The position numbers were made by a program, and so were the translations under genes. DNA of 64,000 nt, taken from the NCBI RefSeq assembly GCF_003026475.1, contig NZ_PYMC01000004.1, forward strand, positions 186,001 through 250,000. The letters run 5' to 3'. The notes beneath the pieces are model-generated. The model saw only the letters and a program-made list of their open reading frames with translations, was not told where the DNA came from and made no database searches. Of this stretch, positions 15,929 to 24,954 are shown one piece after another (the first letter of the stretch is position 1; every line of letters starts with the position of its first letter). Source of the stretch: Photobacterium lipolyticum (GTDB taxonomy: Bacteria; Pseudomonadota; Gammaproteobacteria; Enterobacterales; Vibrionaceae).

Positions 15929-18900
15929 CTTCCCTCTCTTCAACAAACTGCTTTAATCCCAAAATTGATTGTTGGCAAAGCGGTAAAAGATCAGAGCTAT
16001 GACGTTCAGCCTCGGCGCGGTCTTCTGCTCTGGCTGCCAGTTCAATCGCTAGGGCCTTTTGCTGTAATCGTGTTGTGCCAATACTCCCTGAGCTGCTTTT
16101 AAGCTGGTGGGCCTCAGATTCAAGCAAAGTCCAATGTCTCTGTTTCACCGCTTCAGCCATTACCCGCATGCGCTTCTCAGTTTCGTCAATATAAAGCTTG
16201 ATAATTTTAAGCAATACATCCTGACTCAAATCATTTACAAGCTGTGTCATCACTTTGCTATCAAGCATGTCTTGATATGCTCCGGGCTCAGCTTGTACGC
16301 TAGAAGCCTGCCGGTATTCTTTTTGCTCCGTCTCTTCTCTTTTCCCTCTCAGCTCTTTGTGCTGCCCCTTCTTTTCAAGCCAATGGGTTAACTTTTGTCT
16401 AAACAGCTTCACATCTAATGGCTTGGCAATATAATCATCCATCCCGGCATCTAAACAGCGCTGCTTATCCTCAGCAAAGGCGTTGGCCGTCATGGCGATA
16501 ATGGTAGTGGTTTGGTTTATTCCTGGCTGCTCTCTGATTTTTTTTGTTGCATCAATACCATTCATTATCGGCATAGCCAGATCCATCAATATCAGATCAA
16601 ACTTCTTCGCTTGCGCCAGCGCCAGGGCTACTTCCCCATTTTCGGCAATATCGTTCTCTATCCCTTCCTTGGTCAGCAGCGCCAGTGCCACCGCTTGATT
16701 GGTTGGATTATCTTCAACGAGCAATACCTGTGCCTGTTTTGTTGACAGGTCATTGTTTTGATCAACGGAGGAGGGCTGATTGAGGGTACAAGCCGCTATC
16801 CGTCGTTTCACGTCAAGTTGTGACCTTACTTTCTCGACCTCCTGATTACGCAGAGGCAACGTCACCTTAAAGCAGGTTCCTTTATCCATTTCGCTTGTCA
16901 TCGTGATCTGACCGTCCATCATATCAACCAAGCGTTGCGTGATGGCCAGCCCCAGCCCGGTACCACCAAAGCGACGGCTATCGTCATTTTCCAGCTGTAC
17001 AAACTCAGCAAAGATATCTTGCTGATGTGTGCTATCAATACCTATGCCTGTATCTTCAACCTCAATGACCATTCTGGCATCAAGCTCCGGATATACGCGC
17101 ACGCTCACCCCGCCCTGATCGGTGAATTTAATGGCATTGCTGATCAGGTTCGTCAGAATTTGGCGAATTCTGAGTTCATCTCCCCAGTACTGGTGCGCAA
17201 TCCGTGGTGAGATCACCAGATTAACTTCAAGCTGTTTTAAATCAGCCTGACACGCTAACAGTTCGACAATAGATTCGACGGTGAATTTCAAATCAAACCA
17301 TGCGGCGGTAAGCTTCAGGTGATCCGACTCAATCTTGCTAAAATCCAAGATGTTATTAATCAAAGCCATTAAAGTTTGACCGCCTTGATTTACAATATCG
17401 GCAAATCGCTGCTGCTCAGCGTCTAATTTAGATTCCAGCAACAGGCTACTCATCGTGATCACCGCATTTAACGGCGAGCGGATCTCATGGCTCATCGTTG
17501 CTAAAAAACGGCTCTTGGCTTCACTGGCTTGCTCTGCAAGCTTTCTCGCTTGCTTTAAACTTATTTCATTCGCTTTTTGCTCTGAAATATCAATGAAATG
17601 CGCAATGTAGTGGCTTGTGACCGCGCGCTCATCACGTACCGCGGTAATGGTTAAACGCTGCAGGTAAATTTCACCGTTTTTACGCCGATTATAGATCTCG
17701 CCACTCCATTGCCCTTTTGCCAGCAACGCCTCCCAAAGCGATAGATAAAAGGCTTTATCGTGACGGCCAGATGACAATATACTGGGATTCTTTCCCGTCA
17801 CTTCCTGACGGCTGTAGCCCGTGACATTGGAAAAGGCGCTATTTACCCGGAGAATGCAGCCCTTAGAATCGGTGATAAATATCGGCTCAATTGACTCAAA
17901 GGCCTGAGCGGCGAGGCGCTGTTCCTCTTCTGCTTTTTTCCGCGCTGACAGATCACGGATAAAGGCGGTGAAAAAGGTATGCTCACCCAGATCTATCGGT
18001 GAGATAGCAATCTCGATCGGAATGATCTTTCCAGACTTCAACAGTGCCTGCAGCTCCAGTCGCTTGCCAAGCACTGGCCCTTCTCCCGTTGCCAGATAAT
18101 GGGCCATGCCGTTATTATGTGCCGCTCGAAACGGTTCCGGTACGATCAGTTGCGCCATATTTTCTCCGATCGCCTCTTCCTGCGACCAGCCCAGTATACT
18201 CGCCGCCCCCTTATTAAACTCAACGATAACCCCGTGGTGATCGATGGTAATAATGCCATCTAAAGAGGCGGACAGTACGGCTTGGTTCATCGCCTCGTTT
18301 CGGCTTGCCCGTTCAGCCAAAACACGATGTTCGTCAGAGGATTGTTCCAGCTCTCGATAAGACCGGGCGAGGCTGACAGACATCCGGTTAAACTCATTAG
18401 CCAGATCCGCCAACTCGTCTTGACCGCTCACCGGCAGTTGAAAGCCGGGACCAAAGCGACGAATATTTACCGATGAGGTTTTTAGCTGTTGCAGCTGCCG
18501 GGTAAGATAAGTACCAAGAATAAAAGAGAATACAGCAACTAACACCACTTCTAGCGTTGCGATACCGATAGCCCAGCGCCTGGCCTGAGCTAATAATAAT
18601 TGAATTGAGTGGGTTGAGAGGCCTAACTCAATGACGCCATAAACATAGCCACCTTCCTGTATCTCATAGCGCACATCAAAAATACCATCGTCAATTAACG
18701 AAAAGTCTGTATCAATCAGAATTTCATGACTTAACGCTTCTGGCTGGCCCGATTCCGCTAATACTATGCCTCTGTTGCTGACTCTGGCATATACCACATC
18801 GGGGTTGGCAGCTACCTCTTGAGTAATGCTGTCCAAACTGGCTAAATCTGTTGCCAATACTGCATCCTTTGCCGCGCTGGCAAACAGTTGAATGGTTGTC

Positions 18901-19028
18901 TGGGCCCGCTGCTGCAGTTGTTTGCCGTTTGAATCAGACAGAAAACGAATGCCGCTCAGCACCAGAATGATCAGAAGTACCGTTTCAATCACAGCAATGC
19001 CGAGAATGGTTTTTAATCGAAAACTCAA
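15906..19028 (-). CDS. sypF: SypF/RscS-like hybrid sensor histidine kinase
   Basis: A 1040-residue membrane kinase. Order: TM1 (~7-29), a periplasmic region of about 120 residues, TM2 (~151-173), HAMP, two PAS domains (~250-365 and ~372-485), HisKA with His514 (MSHEIRSPL), HATPase (~600-735; GTGLGLAI), receiver (~780-900; LILMDLAMP) and Hpt (~935-1035; HQLKSSSGS). A four-step phosphorelay to SypG and SypE is expected. The start codon is TTG at 19028, with GGGATGGGG upstream; there is no better start before TM1. A 148-base gap separates it from the PhnD-like gene, so it probably has its own promoter. The long periplasmic part plus two PAS domains recall V. fischeri RscS as much as SypF. Confidence 0.9.
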   Translation of the reverse strand: MSFRLKTILGIAVIETVLLIILVLSGIRFLSDSNGKQLQQRAQTTIQLFASAAKDAVLATDLASLDSITQEVAANPDVVYARVSNRGIVLAESGQPEALSHEILIDTDFSLIDDGIFDVRYEIQEGGYVYGVIELGLSTHSIQLLLAQARRWAIGIATLEVVLVAVFSFILGTYLTRQLQQLKTSSVNIRRFGPGFQLPVSGQDELADLANEFNRMSVSLARSYRELEQSSDEHRVLAERASRNEAMNQAVLSASLDGIITIDHHGVIVEFNKGAASILGWSQEEAIGENMAQLIVPEPFRAAHNNGMAHYLATGEGPVLGKRLELQALLKSGKIIPIEIAISPIDLGEHTFFTAFIRDLSARKKAEEEQRLAAQAFESIEPIFITDSKGCILRVNSAFSNVTGYSRQEVTGKNPSILSSGRHDKAFYLSLWEALLAKGQWSGEIYNRRKNGEIYLQRLTITAVRDERAVTSHYIAHFIDISEQKANEISLKQARKLAEQASEAKSRFLATMSHEIRSPLNAVITMSSLLLESKLDAEQQRFADIVNQGGQTLMALINNILDFSKIESDHLKLTAAWFDLKFTVESIVELLACQADLKQLEVNLVISPRIAHQYWGDELRIRQILTNLISNAIKFTDQGGVSVRVYPELDARMVIEVEDTGIGIDSTHQQDIFAEFVQLENDDSRRFGGTGLGLAITQRLVDMMDGQITMTSEMDKGTCFKVTLPLRNQEVEKVRSQLDVKRRIAACTLNQPSSVDQNNDLSTKQAQVLLVEDNPTNQAVALALLTKEGIENDIAENGEVALALAQAKKFDLILMDLAMPIMNGIDATKKIREQPGINQTTTIIAMTANAFAEDKQRCLDAGMDDYIAKPLDVKLFRQKLTHWLEKKGQHKELRGKREETEQKEYRQASSVQAEPGAYQDMLDSKVMTQLVNDLSQDVLLKIIKLYIDETEKRMRVMAEAVKQRHWTLLESEAHQLKSSSGSIGTTRLQQKALAIELAARAEDRAEAERHSSDLLPLCQQSILGLKQFVEEREDDATTAL

Positions 19029-19176
19029 TATGACCCCATCCCTGTTGTTTTCAACTCACTCAACTGATAAAGCTGGCAATAAAATGATTCTGTTACCGTT
19101 TATAAACCATAGTTCTACCGGGCAGAAATAACATCGTAATTGCTCACATTCTCTTACATCGAATGACGACTAAGGA

Positions 19177-20013
19177 TCATTCGGCCAAAGGATGACCCTG
19201 ATCACCTAGGAACTCGATTCTCAAACGCCTGACATCATCCCAATCACTACTTTGTGCCGCCTCGATACCTTGAAGCTTGATTGACTCTAACAAAGCCATG
19301 CCGTTAAGCGAGCGATCCATCTGGATGAGTGCTTGTTGTAACTTCAGCTGATCTACCGCATTGACCTTAGGGTGAGACGCAAACGCATGGGGGGTGTAAC
19401 CCTGAGTAGTCCAAAGTACGTGTAGCTGCTTGCGTAGCGTATCCGGCATATTGTTAAAGGTTCGCATCACTCCCCCTCCGGCCGGATACAAGCCCTTAGC
19501 CACTGCACTGTAGACTGAATCATGGGAAGAGACATATTTAGGAGTGAAATTTATACCGATATCACTCAAGTGAGAACGGGTTAAAATACTGGCAGCAAAA
19601 GCTGCCGGTGCAGGGAAAGCGAGGGTTTGCCGGTTTAACTGCTGCAGTTCGGTAATGCCGCTATCTTTGCGCACCACTATAATGCCTTTAATCCGCTTAT
19701 TCTTCGCTTTGGCTAAAGCCTGATAGCCGGGCTCTTGATTAAAAACGGTAAAATGGTATGGGTTCATATAAACAAAGTCATAGTCGCCGGCTGCCAGCCT
19801 TTCTTCAAAGGTTGGAATATTGGGCGCAGTTGCAAATTGAATTTCCATTCCGGTCTGCTCGCTTAAATGCAATACAATCGGCGTCCAAAGCTGGGCCAGC
19901 TTACTGGCAGACTGTTGGGGCACAACCCCAAATGTATATGTCTTTGCCATAGAGGCCTGGGCAACTAATATCAGTAAGACCGGCCACCATTTGATCAAAG
20001 CTTGCTTTACCAT
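19177..20013 (-). CDS. PhnD-like periplasmic substrate-binding protein
   Basis: A 278-residue protein with signal peptide (WWPVLLILVAQASMA) and the PhnD/phosphate-phosphonate-binding family layout: TFGVVPQQSASKLAQLWTPI at the mature start, AGDYDFVYMNPYHF and the SHDSVYSAVAKGLYPAGGGV hinge region. No ABC permease or ATPase gene is nearby. It lies 15 bases after sypD and just upstream of the sypF kinase, inside the syp locus, so it may act as a ligand-sensing partner of the kinase's periplasmic domain, comparable in principle to LuxP with LuxQ or TorT with TorS. Ligand and partner are inference. I know of no equivalent in the V. fischeri syp cluster. Confidence 0.88.
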   Translation of the reverse strand: MVKQALIKWWPVLLILVAQASMAKTYTFGVVPQQSASKLAQLWTPIVLHLSEQTGMEIQFATAPNIPTFEERLAAGDYDFVYMNPYHFTVFNQEPGYQALAKAKNKRIKGIIVVRKDSGITELQQLNRQTLAFPAPAAFAASILTRSHLSDIGINFTPKYVSSHDSVYSAVAKGLYPAGGGVMRTFNNMPDTLRKQLHVLWTTQGYTPHAFASHPKVNAVDQLKLQQALIQMDRSLNGMALLESIKLQGIEAAQSSDWDDVRRLRIEFLGDQGHPLAE

Positions 20014-20028
20014 CTTCCCGCCCTTTCG

Positions 20029-20772
20029 TTAAATGTCCATCGAAAGCAGAGACAAACCATTCAATTTTCGGTTCGCCCAACGTACAAATCTTGGAAGCTG
20101 CCCGTTAATACGATTTAATTCTCTTTTTAACTCATCAATCAGTTTTGGCTGATATTGATCATTCATCACGGTGCCAACCAGGTTAGCCTGCTGATGGTTG
20201 AGACGCTCAATGGCATCTACGATCTGTGCCTGGGTACAATGCCCGGAAAGTACCACCAACAAACAAGCATCGCAGGCACTGGCCACCTGTTGAGCCGGAA
20301 CCGCATGGCCATCCGTTGCCAGCAATGCCGTTGTATCTATTAAAACAGTATCATATTCTTGCAGCCAGCTCTGGATCAGCTGTCGCAATACCTCCGGCTC
20401 TCGCAACCTCAGCAGACTGCTCTTGTCCTTAGGAATACCGATGCCATTGAATACTGAATCGCAATCGGTAAAGGAAACCAGTTGCGGCGTTGACAAACAA
20501 GGTATAACAGCATTTAAAGGTGTTTTTTTGCCCAGAGATAATGTCGACTCACAAGGCAGATCGATCACTTTTAAAATACCCGGACTGACTGTATTGAGAT
20601 CCACCAGCAGCGTTGAATGTCCTGCCAGCACATTACGCTGTGCTAACACCCTTAATATGGTTGTAGCCCCCTGCTGAGGCAGCGCAGAGCAGATAGCCAT
20701 TGAACGAATACCTTGCGCTAAGGTTCGAGAATAAAGCTGTTCAATTTCTTGCTGATAATGTGCGACATTCAT
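20029..20772 (-). CDS. sypD: SypD-like CpsD/ParA-type ATPase, BY-kinase relative
   Basis: A 247-residue cytoplasmic protein of the CapB/CpsD family. Walker A' is TLLVDLNT and Walker B is YDTVLIDTTAL. The Walker A position reads CSALPQQGATTILR, where the usual GKT/GKS lysine is replaced by Ala, and there is no C-terminal tyrosine cluster (the end is KLNGLSLLSMDI). It may therefore bind nucleotide poorly or act only structurally with the Wzz-like SypO. The ATG shares one base with the sypC stop (TAATG), giving tight coupling. Confidence 0.85.
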   Translation of the reverse strand: MNVAHYQQEIEQLYSRTLAQGIRSMAICSALPQQGATTILRVLAQRNVLAGHSTLLVDLNTVSPGILKVIDLPCESTLSLGKKTPLNAVIPCLSTPQLVSFTDCDSVFNGIGIPKDKSSLLRLREPEVLRQLIQSWLQEYDTVLIDTTALLATDGHAVPAQQVASACDACLLVVLSGHCTQAQIVDAIERLNHQQANLVGTVMNDQYQPKLIDELKRELNRINGQLPRFVRWANRKLNGLSLLSMDI

Positions 20773-22886
20773 TAAAGCAACCCCAACAAGGAAGCCATAG
20801 AAACCAGACGGAAAATATCACCAATGGTTTCTCTGGTTTTATAGCCAAGAGAGTCTTTTCTATCTGGCACATAAACCGTGTCGCCATTTCTGATCACCGG
20901 CAGGATGGCGAAATCGGCCGTTTTACTAAATTCCGACAGATCAAAACTACGCGCCTGATCTTTGCAGCAAGAGAGATTGACCACCGTGATTTTATTGATA
21001 TAGGCATCAGAGCTGGTGCCGCCGGCCTCTGCTAACAGATCTAACAAGGTCATGGAATCATTGAAGCGGTAGCGGCCGGGGCGATTCACCGCACCGAGCA
21101 CTCGAACGGTGGTTTCCTTGGTCTGATTCAGCCAAATTCTATTTTTTTCTGGAATATATATGGTATCGCCGGTGGTAATTTGCGGCAGTAGCTGCTGATC
21201 TCCGGTTTCAAAATAGAGGCCGAGATCCAGCTTGGTGACTTTGGGACGACCTTTGTCGCTATGGCTGATCCGGATGTTATGAATATCGGCTTTGTCGGTA
21301 GGTCCGTCCGCCGCCGCCAAAATATCTAAAAAAGTCATCTCACTATTAAATCGATAACGGCCAGGCGCACCGACCTGCCCCATGATATATATCGACTTAT
21401 CGGAGGATTGGCGCACCCATTGCGATTTATTATCTGAAGGGTCTTGCGGCAAATCATGGATCCGAACCACAGTACCCGCCTTGATTTTCGGTAAGCGAGA
21501 TTCTCCATGACCTTGTTTTATATATTTATCTAAGTCAAAAGTGAGCGTACGGTTATTCCCACGCCCATCCGGAATAAGCAGTTCAATATTCGCCGTGTCT
21601 GCACGCGACTTAGGACCTCCGGCATGGGCCAGCAAATCCATCAAATTCATTTCATCTGACCACTCGAACCGACCGGGACGTACAACTTCCCCTATCACCC
21701 GTACCGCGCGATTAGGCGCGACTTTGAGCCAGGACTTTTCATTCATATCGGTTTTTTCAGGTACAAAAATCGCGTCACCGGCACCAATATCAGGTATCTG
21801 CGTCACCAGACCTTCGGTATAAGCCGCCATATCAAAGGGGCGCACTTCGCCATTTGCATGAATAATGCGAATTTGTCGCGATTCGGCAAAACGGGTCGGC
21901 CCGCCCGCATTGGCAAGAATATCCATAAAGGTCGCGCCCTCTTTACCTTCATAGGCACCTGGCTTAAAGACTTCCCCCATGACATACACCATATTGGCAC
22001 CTGATTTGATCTCCTCCTCCTGGCGCGGTACAAAGATGGTCGCACCGGAAGACAGTGCCGGTAGCAGTTGACTATCTCCTGTATCTAAATACTGTTTTAA
22101 ATTAAACAGATTGGGTTCGTTATGGTTAATCACCCGGATTTGCTCCACACCGGCATAACGCGTGACTCCTCCGGCACGCATTAACAGATCAACCAGTGAA
22201 ATATTAGCTTTATAGGAAAAACTGCCCGGACGATTCACTTCACCAAAAACCTTCACCGCATTTCGATCAGCTGCCGCGTCCCCGGCATCCGACATTTTAG
22301 CGGCATCAAATTCCACTTCAATATTGCCGATCATCGGTGACGCTGGCACAAACAGAGTATCCAGTGAACGCAACTGGGGAAGATAGGATTCATTCCCCGA
22401 GTCCAAATAAGCCTTATAGTTAAACTCTTGCATTGAATCGTTACGACGCAGTTGCAACTTATCGAGTTGAGCCCCGGATCTTACCCCGCCCGCTTTTGCT
22501 AAAGCCATTTGAATGCCTGCACTGGCTGGCAGCAGCACCTGCCCGGGCTTATCGACATAACCTAGCACCTGCACCAATAATCGTGTCTCTTTAACATAGA
22601 CAGAGAGATGCATCAGATCGCGAAAGACACCACCAAGCTTTTCCTTCACTAGCGCTTTAAGCTCTGCTTCTGTTAAACCCGCAACGGTCACAGTACCCAC
22701 TTCAGGAAGGGTAATACGGCCCTGTTTATCCACATTCAGGTCCTGTTGCAAATTCTCTTCACCGGGCAAAAAGACCGCGATCAGATCACCGACTTGAACC
22801 TTGGCCGGCTTCGACACTGAAGCCGACGTAAAACAAGAGATAAACAGCAAGCTCATGCATAAAACTCGTGCTATAAATCTGAACAT
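20772..22886 (-). CDS. sypC: SypC-like outer-membrane polysaccharide export protein with six SLBB repeats
   Basis: A 704-residue Wza-family exporter. A signal peptide (~1-22) is followed by the Poly_export domain (VQVGDLIAVFLPGEENLQQD...RITLPEVG) and six SLBB-type repeats, recognised by the recurring V-x-G-x-V-x-x-PG-x-Y/F ... LLAxAGG pattern (VQVLGYVDKPG, VKVFGEVNRPG, VYVMGEVFKPG, VRVIGEVVRPG, IYIMGQVGAPG, VRVLGAVNRPG). The C-terminus (IGDIFRLVSMASLLGLL) could be the amphipathic helix of the outer-membrane pore. It is about twice the length of E. coli Wza because of the extra repeats. It lies 27 bases after sypB. Confidence 0.92.
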   Translation of the reverse strand: MFRFIARVLCMSLLFISCFTSASVSKPAKVQVGDLIAVFLPGEENLQQDLNVDKQGRITLPEVGTVTVAGLTEAELKALVKEKLGGVFRDLMHLSVYVKETRLLVQVLGYVDKPGQVLLPASAGIQMALAKAGGVRSGAQLDKLQLRRNDSMQEFNYKAYLDSGNESYLPQLRSLDTLFVPASPMIGNIEVEFDAAKMSDAGDAAADRNAVKVFGEVNRPGSFSYKANISLVDLLMRAGGVTRYAGVEQIRVINHNEPNLFNLKQYLDTGDSQLLPALSSGATIFVPRQEEEIKSGANMVYVMGEVFKPGAYEGKEGATFMDILANAGGPTRFAESRQIRIIHANGEVRPFDMAAYTEGLVTQIPDIGAGDAIFVPEKTDMNEKSWLKVAPNRAVRVIGEVVRPGRFEWSDEMNLMDLLAHAGGPKSRADTANIELLIPDGRGNNRTLTFDLDKYIKQGHGESRLPKIKAGTVVRIHDLPQDPSDNKSQWVRQSSDKSIYIMGQVGAPGRYRFNSEMTFLDILAAADGPTDKADIHNIRISHSDKGRPKVTKLDLGLYFETGDQQLLPQITTGDTIYIPEKNRIWLNQTKETTVRVLGAVNRPGRYRFNDSMTLLDLLAEAGGTSSDAYINKITVVNLSCCKDQARSFDLSEFSKTADFAILPVIRNGDTVYVPDRKDSLGYKTRETIGDIFRLVSMASLLGLL

Positions 22887-22913
22887 ATCAAGCGCCTTAT
22901 TTATGAGTGACAG

Positions 22914-23735
22914 TTATTTATGAGTAACCGTTGCGGCCGGGTGAGTACCAATACTTTCAACCAAAGCAATTGAAACCCGGCGATTCACCAATCGGTTCTG
23001 AGCAGACATTCCACCCGCTAAAGGAGCGGTTTCTCCGAGAGCAGAAACCTCAATTTTGCTTTTATCCATCCCAAAGATTTGCAAATAGCGACTCACTTGC
23101 TGCGCTCGCAACATCGATAACTGATGGTTGTCGCTCTCATCGCCGACCTGATCTGTATGACCAATGACTTGTAAACTGTAGTGAGGAAATTGGTTCAGCA
23201 AGACGACAGCCTGAGCCAACCGGCCAATATATTTAGGGTTTAGTTCACTGGAACCAGATGCAAACTGATTGTCGGCATTGAGAAGCCGTTCAATCTCCGT
23301 CGCCACCGGCACCGGGTTCAGATCCACGTGATCCTGCTCTAGCCGGCAAGTCTGAGAAGATAAAGCCGCAGAAAGTTGACGCTCTAACCTGTTTAACTGA
23401 TTGCGTTGTATCAGAATATCGTTAGCGGCATCAAATTCTAAGCCTCCAGCTAATTCACGCCCAATTCGCTGCTCTCTTTCTCTTGCCTGGGCCACAGTGG
23501 CAGGAAAACATAACTCAGCGCCATCAACGACCAACAGTTTTAACAGCTGGCGGGTTAGCTCAAAATCAAACCGCAGGCCATGTTCCGGGGTTAATGGCTC
23601 GCCAGGCTCAACCGGGGAAATACTCTGATAGTGATGCTCCGCAAAGCCACCATATCCACCAATGGGAAAACTGCTGCTACAGCCAGTCAACCAAAGCAAT
23701 AGTCCAGTCAAGCAGATAACCTTTATGCCTCGCAT
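22914..23735 (-). CDS. sypB: SypB-like OmpA-family lipoprotein
   Basis: A 273-residue protein with lipoprotein signal MRGIKVICLTGLLLWLTGC (lipobox LTGC). A middle segment with coiled-coil character (ILIQRNQLNRLERQLSAAL) leads to a C-terminal OmpA peptidoglycan-binding domain (LQVIGHTDQVG, LSMLRAQQVSRYL, ALGETAP, NRLVNRRVSI). It anchors the export machinery or envelope to peptidoglycan in the periplasm, by family inference. It is the second gene of the sypABCD unit. Confidence 0.92.
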   Translation of the reverse strand: MRGIKVICLTGLLLWLTGCSSSFPIGGYGGFAEHHYQSISPVEPGEPLTPEHGLRFDFELTRQLLKLLVVDGAELCFPATVAQAREREQRIGRELAGGLEFDAANDILIQRNQLNRLERQLSAALSSQTCRLEQDHVDLNPVPVATEIERLLNADNQFASGSSELNPKYIGRLAQAVVLLNQFPHYSLQVIGHTDQVGDESDNHQLSMLRAQQVSRYLQIFGMDKSKIEVSALGETAPLAGGMSAQNRLVNRRVSIALVESIGTHPAATVTHK

Positions 23736-23758
23736 ACTTATTGCTCCCTATGACTTAC

Positions 23759-24064
23759 TCAGCGGATTGAAATCACTTGATGAATTCTTAATAACTCCAA
23801 TAATTGCTTTGGCTGACCACGGGCCCCCGTCAGCTCCAGCCCGCGACCTTCGGCTTTTAAACGTTTATATAAAAAGACAATGGCGCCAATACCCGACGAA
23901 TCGATAAATCCAACCTGCCTGAGATCTAATATGATCTGCTGCTGAACTTCGGCGGTTATCGCCTCGAAGTCAGGGCGGATCTCCGCCACACTCAACGCAT
24001 CAAAATCCCCGTTAAGTTTGACAATCAAATCACCACATTCGGTAATAGTACGTTTGATATCCAT
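23759..24064 (-). CDS. sypA: SypA-like STAS-domain anti-sigma factor antagonist
   Basis: A 101-residue single STAS domain. The phosphorylation region FIDSSGIGAIVF puts the acceptor serine at residue 56 (DSSG), the same residue number as the Ser56 known for V. fischeri SypA. Its phosphorylation is set by the RsbW-kinase and PP2C domains of SypE and decides whether biofilm forms. It is first in sypABCD, and a sigma-54 promoter lies about 50 bases upstream of the ATG. Confidence 0.93.
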   Translation of the reverse strand: MDIKRTITECGDLIVKLNGDFDALSVAEIRPDFEAITAEVQQQIILDLRQVGFIDSSGIGAIVFLYKRLKAEGRGLELTGARGQPKQLLELLRIHQVISIR

Positions 24065-24111
24065 AATAATTGCCTGCTCCTGTGACTAACCCAATTAATT
24101 AATAAGGTTAA

Positions 24112-24128
24112 TGCCAAAAGCATGCCAA
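24112..24128 (-). promoter_or_regulatory. Sigma-54 promoter of sypABCD
   Basis: On the minus strand the sequence TTGGCATGCTTTTGGCA has GG and GC separated by exactly 10 bases, matching TGGCACG-N4-TTGCW with two or three mismatches. It lies about 50 bases before the sypA ATG and is accompanied by LuxO-type boxes 60-80 bases upstream. Confidence 0.75.
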
Positions 24129-24173
24129 TAAAAAATCGTTATTATTCAATAAGATCTGCGGGAGTAGTGTGAG

Positions 24174-24217
24174 GAGTAGGTGTATTTGCAAGTTGCAAAT
24201 TGCAAATGCACCTACTC
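24174..24217. promoter_or_regulatory. 44-bp inverted repeat with two LuxO/SypG-type operator boxes
   Basis: Two 18-base arms (GAGTAGGTGTATTTGCAA and its complement, 17 of 18 pairing) flank 8 bases. Inside are TTGCAAGTTGCAA (24186-24198) and TTGCAAATTGCAA (24193-24205); the second is a perfect TTGCAWWWTGCAA LuxO site. It lies between sypR and the sypA promoter. There is no T-run, so it is unlikely to be a terminator. Confidence 0.75.
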
Positions 24218-24250
24218 AAGTGACATCAAGATGCTCATTACAGAGAGATT

Positions 24251-24889
24251 TTATTGGCCCCTTCCCTTAACCATCACTTCGATGGTTTTAAACGCAATCG
24301 CAAGATCTGTTTTAATCCAGCTGTTAAAGCTTGAAAGTGCGATGGCATAACCATGGTCATAGGCGACCTTGGTTCGTACATCATCAACGCACGTATCGTA
24401 ACCCTGATTCACCTGAGCCAACCCCGTAATTCCCGGAGCCAGGCCGTAGGTCCGTTCGGCATAATATGGAATTTGTGATTCAAGTTTCTGATAAAAGCAA
24501 GGGCGCTCAGGGCGAGGGCCAATTAAGGACATCTCTCCCCGCAACACATTGATCAGCTGTGGTAATTCATCTAATCGTGTCTTACGCAAGAAACGCCCCA
24601 CACGGGTAATGCGGGGATCGCTCTCGCTGGCCCACACGGCACCAGAAGCCGCTTCCGCATCCAGTCGCATGCTGCGGAACTTAAGCATAAATAAAAGCTC
24701 GGTTCTATCCGGCCGGGCACGGCCGATGCGCATTTGAGATATAAATACTGCCCCTTTCGAATCCAACTTAATGGCCATGGCAATGATCGGAAAAATAGGG
24801 AGAAATAGCAGCAGCCCAACAACTGCAGCAACAATATCGCAAGCTCTTTTTCCGATAAGTGTAGTGCGATCAACATATTGAATATTCAT
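24251..24889 (-). CDS. sypR: SypR-like undecaprenyl-phosphate sugar-1-phosphate transferase
   Basis: A 212-residue ExoY/WcaJ-type initiating transferase. ATG 24889 has an AAGGAA site. It has one N-terminal membrane segment (IVAAVVGLLLFLPIFPIIAM, preceded by KRACD) and the catalytic signatures KFRSMRLDA, RTRLDELPQ-like KTRLDELPQLINVLRGEMSLIGPRPERP and GITGLAQVNQGYD. It loads the first sugar phosphate onto undecaprenyl phosphate at the inner membrane. It is the last gene of the sypM-R unit, 65 bases after sypQ. Confidence 0.93.
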   Translation of the reverse strand: MNIQYVDRTTLIGKRACDIVAAVVGLLLFLPIFPIIAMAIKLDSKGAVFISQMRIGRARPDRTELLFMLKFRSMRLDAEAASGAVWASESDPRITRVGRFLRKTRLDELPQLINVLRGEMSLIGPRPERPCFYQKLESQIPYYAERTYGLAPGITGLAQVNQGYDTCVDDVRTKVAYDHGYAIALSSFNSWIKTDLAIAFKTIEVMVKGRGQ

Positions 24890-24954
24890 AATATTTCCTT
24901 GTATCAGACTGCATCTATCAACAATGTTAACGGGTATTGATTTCCCACACTCCG

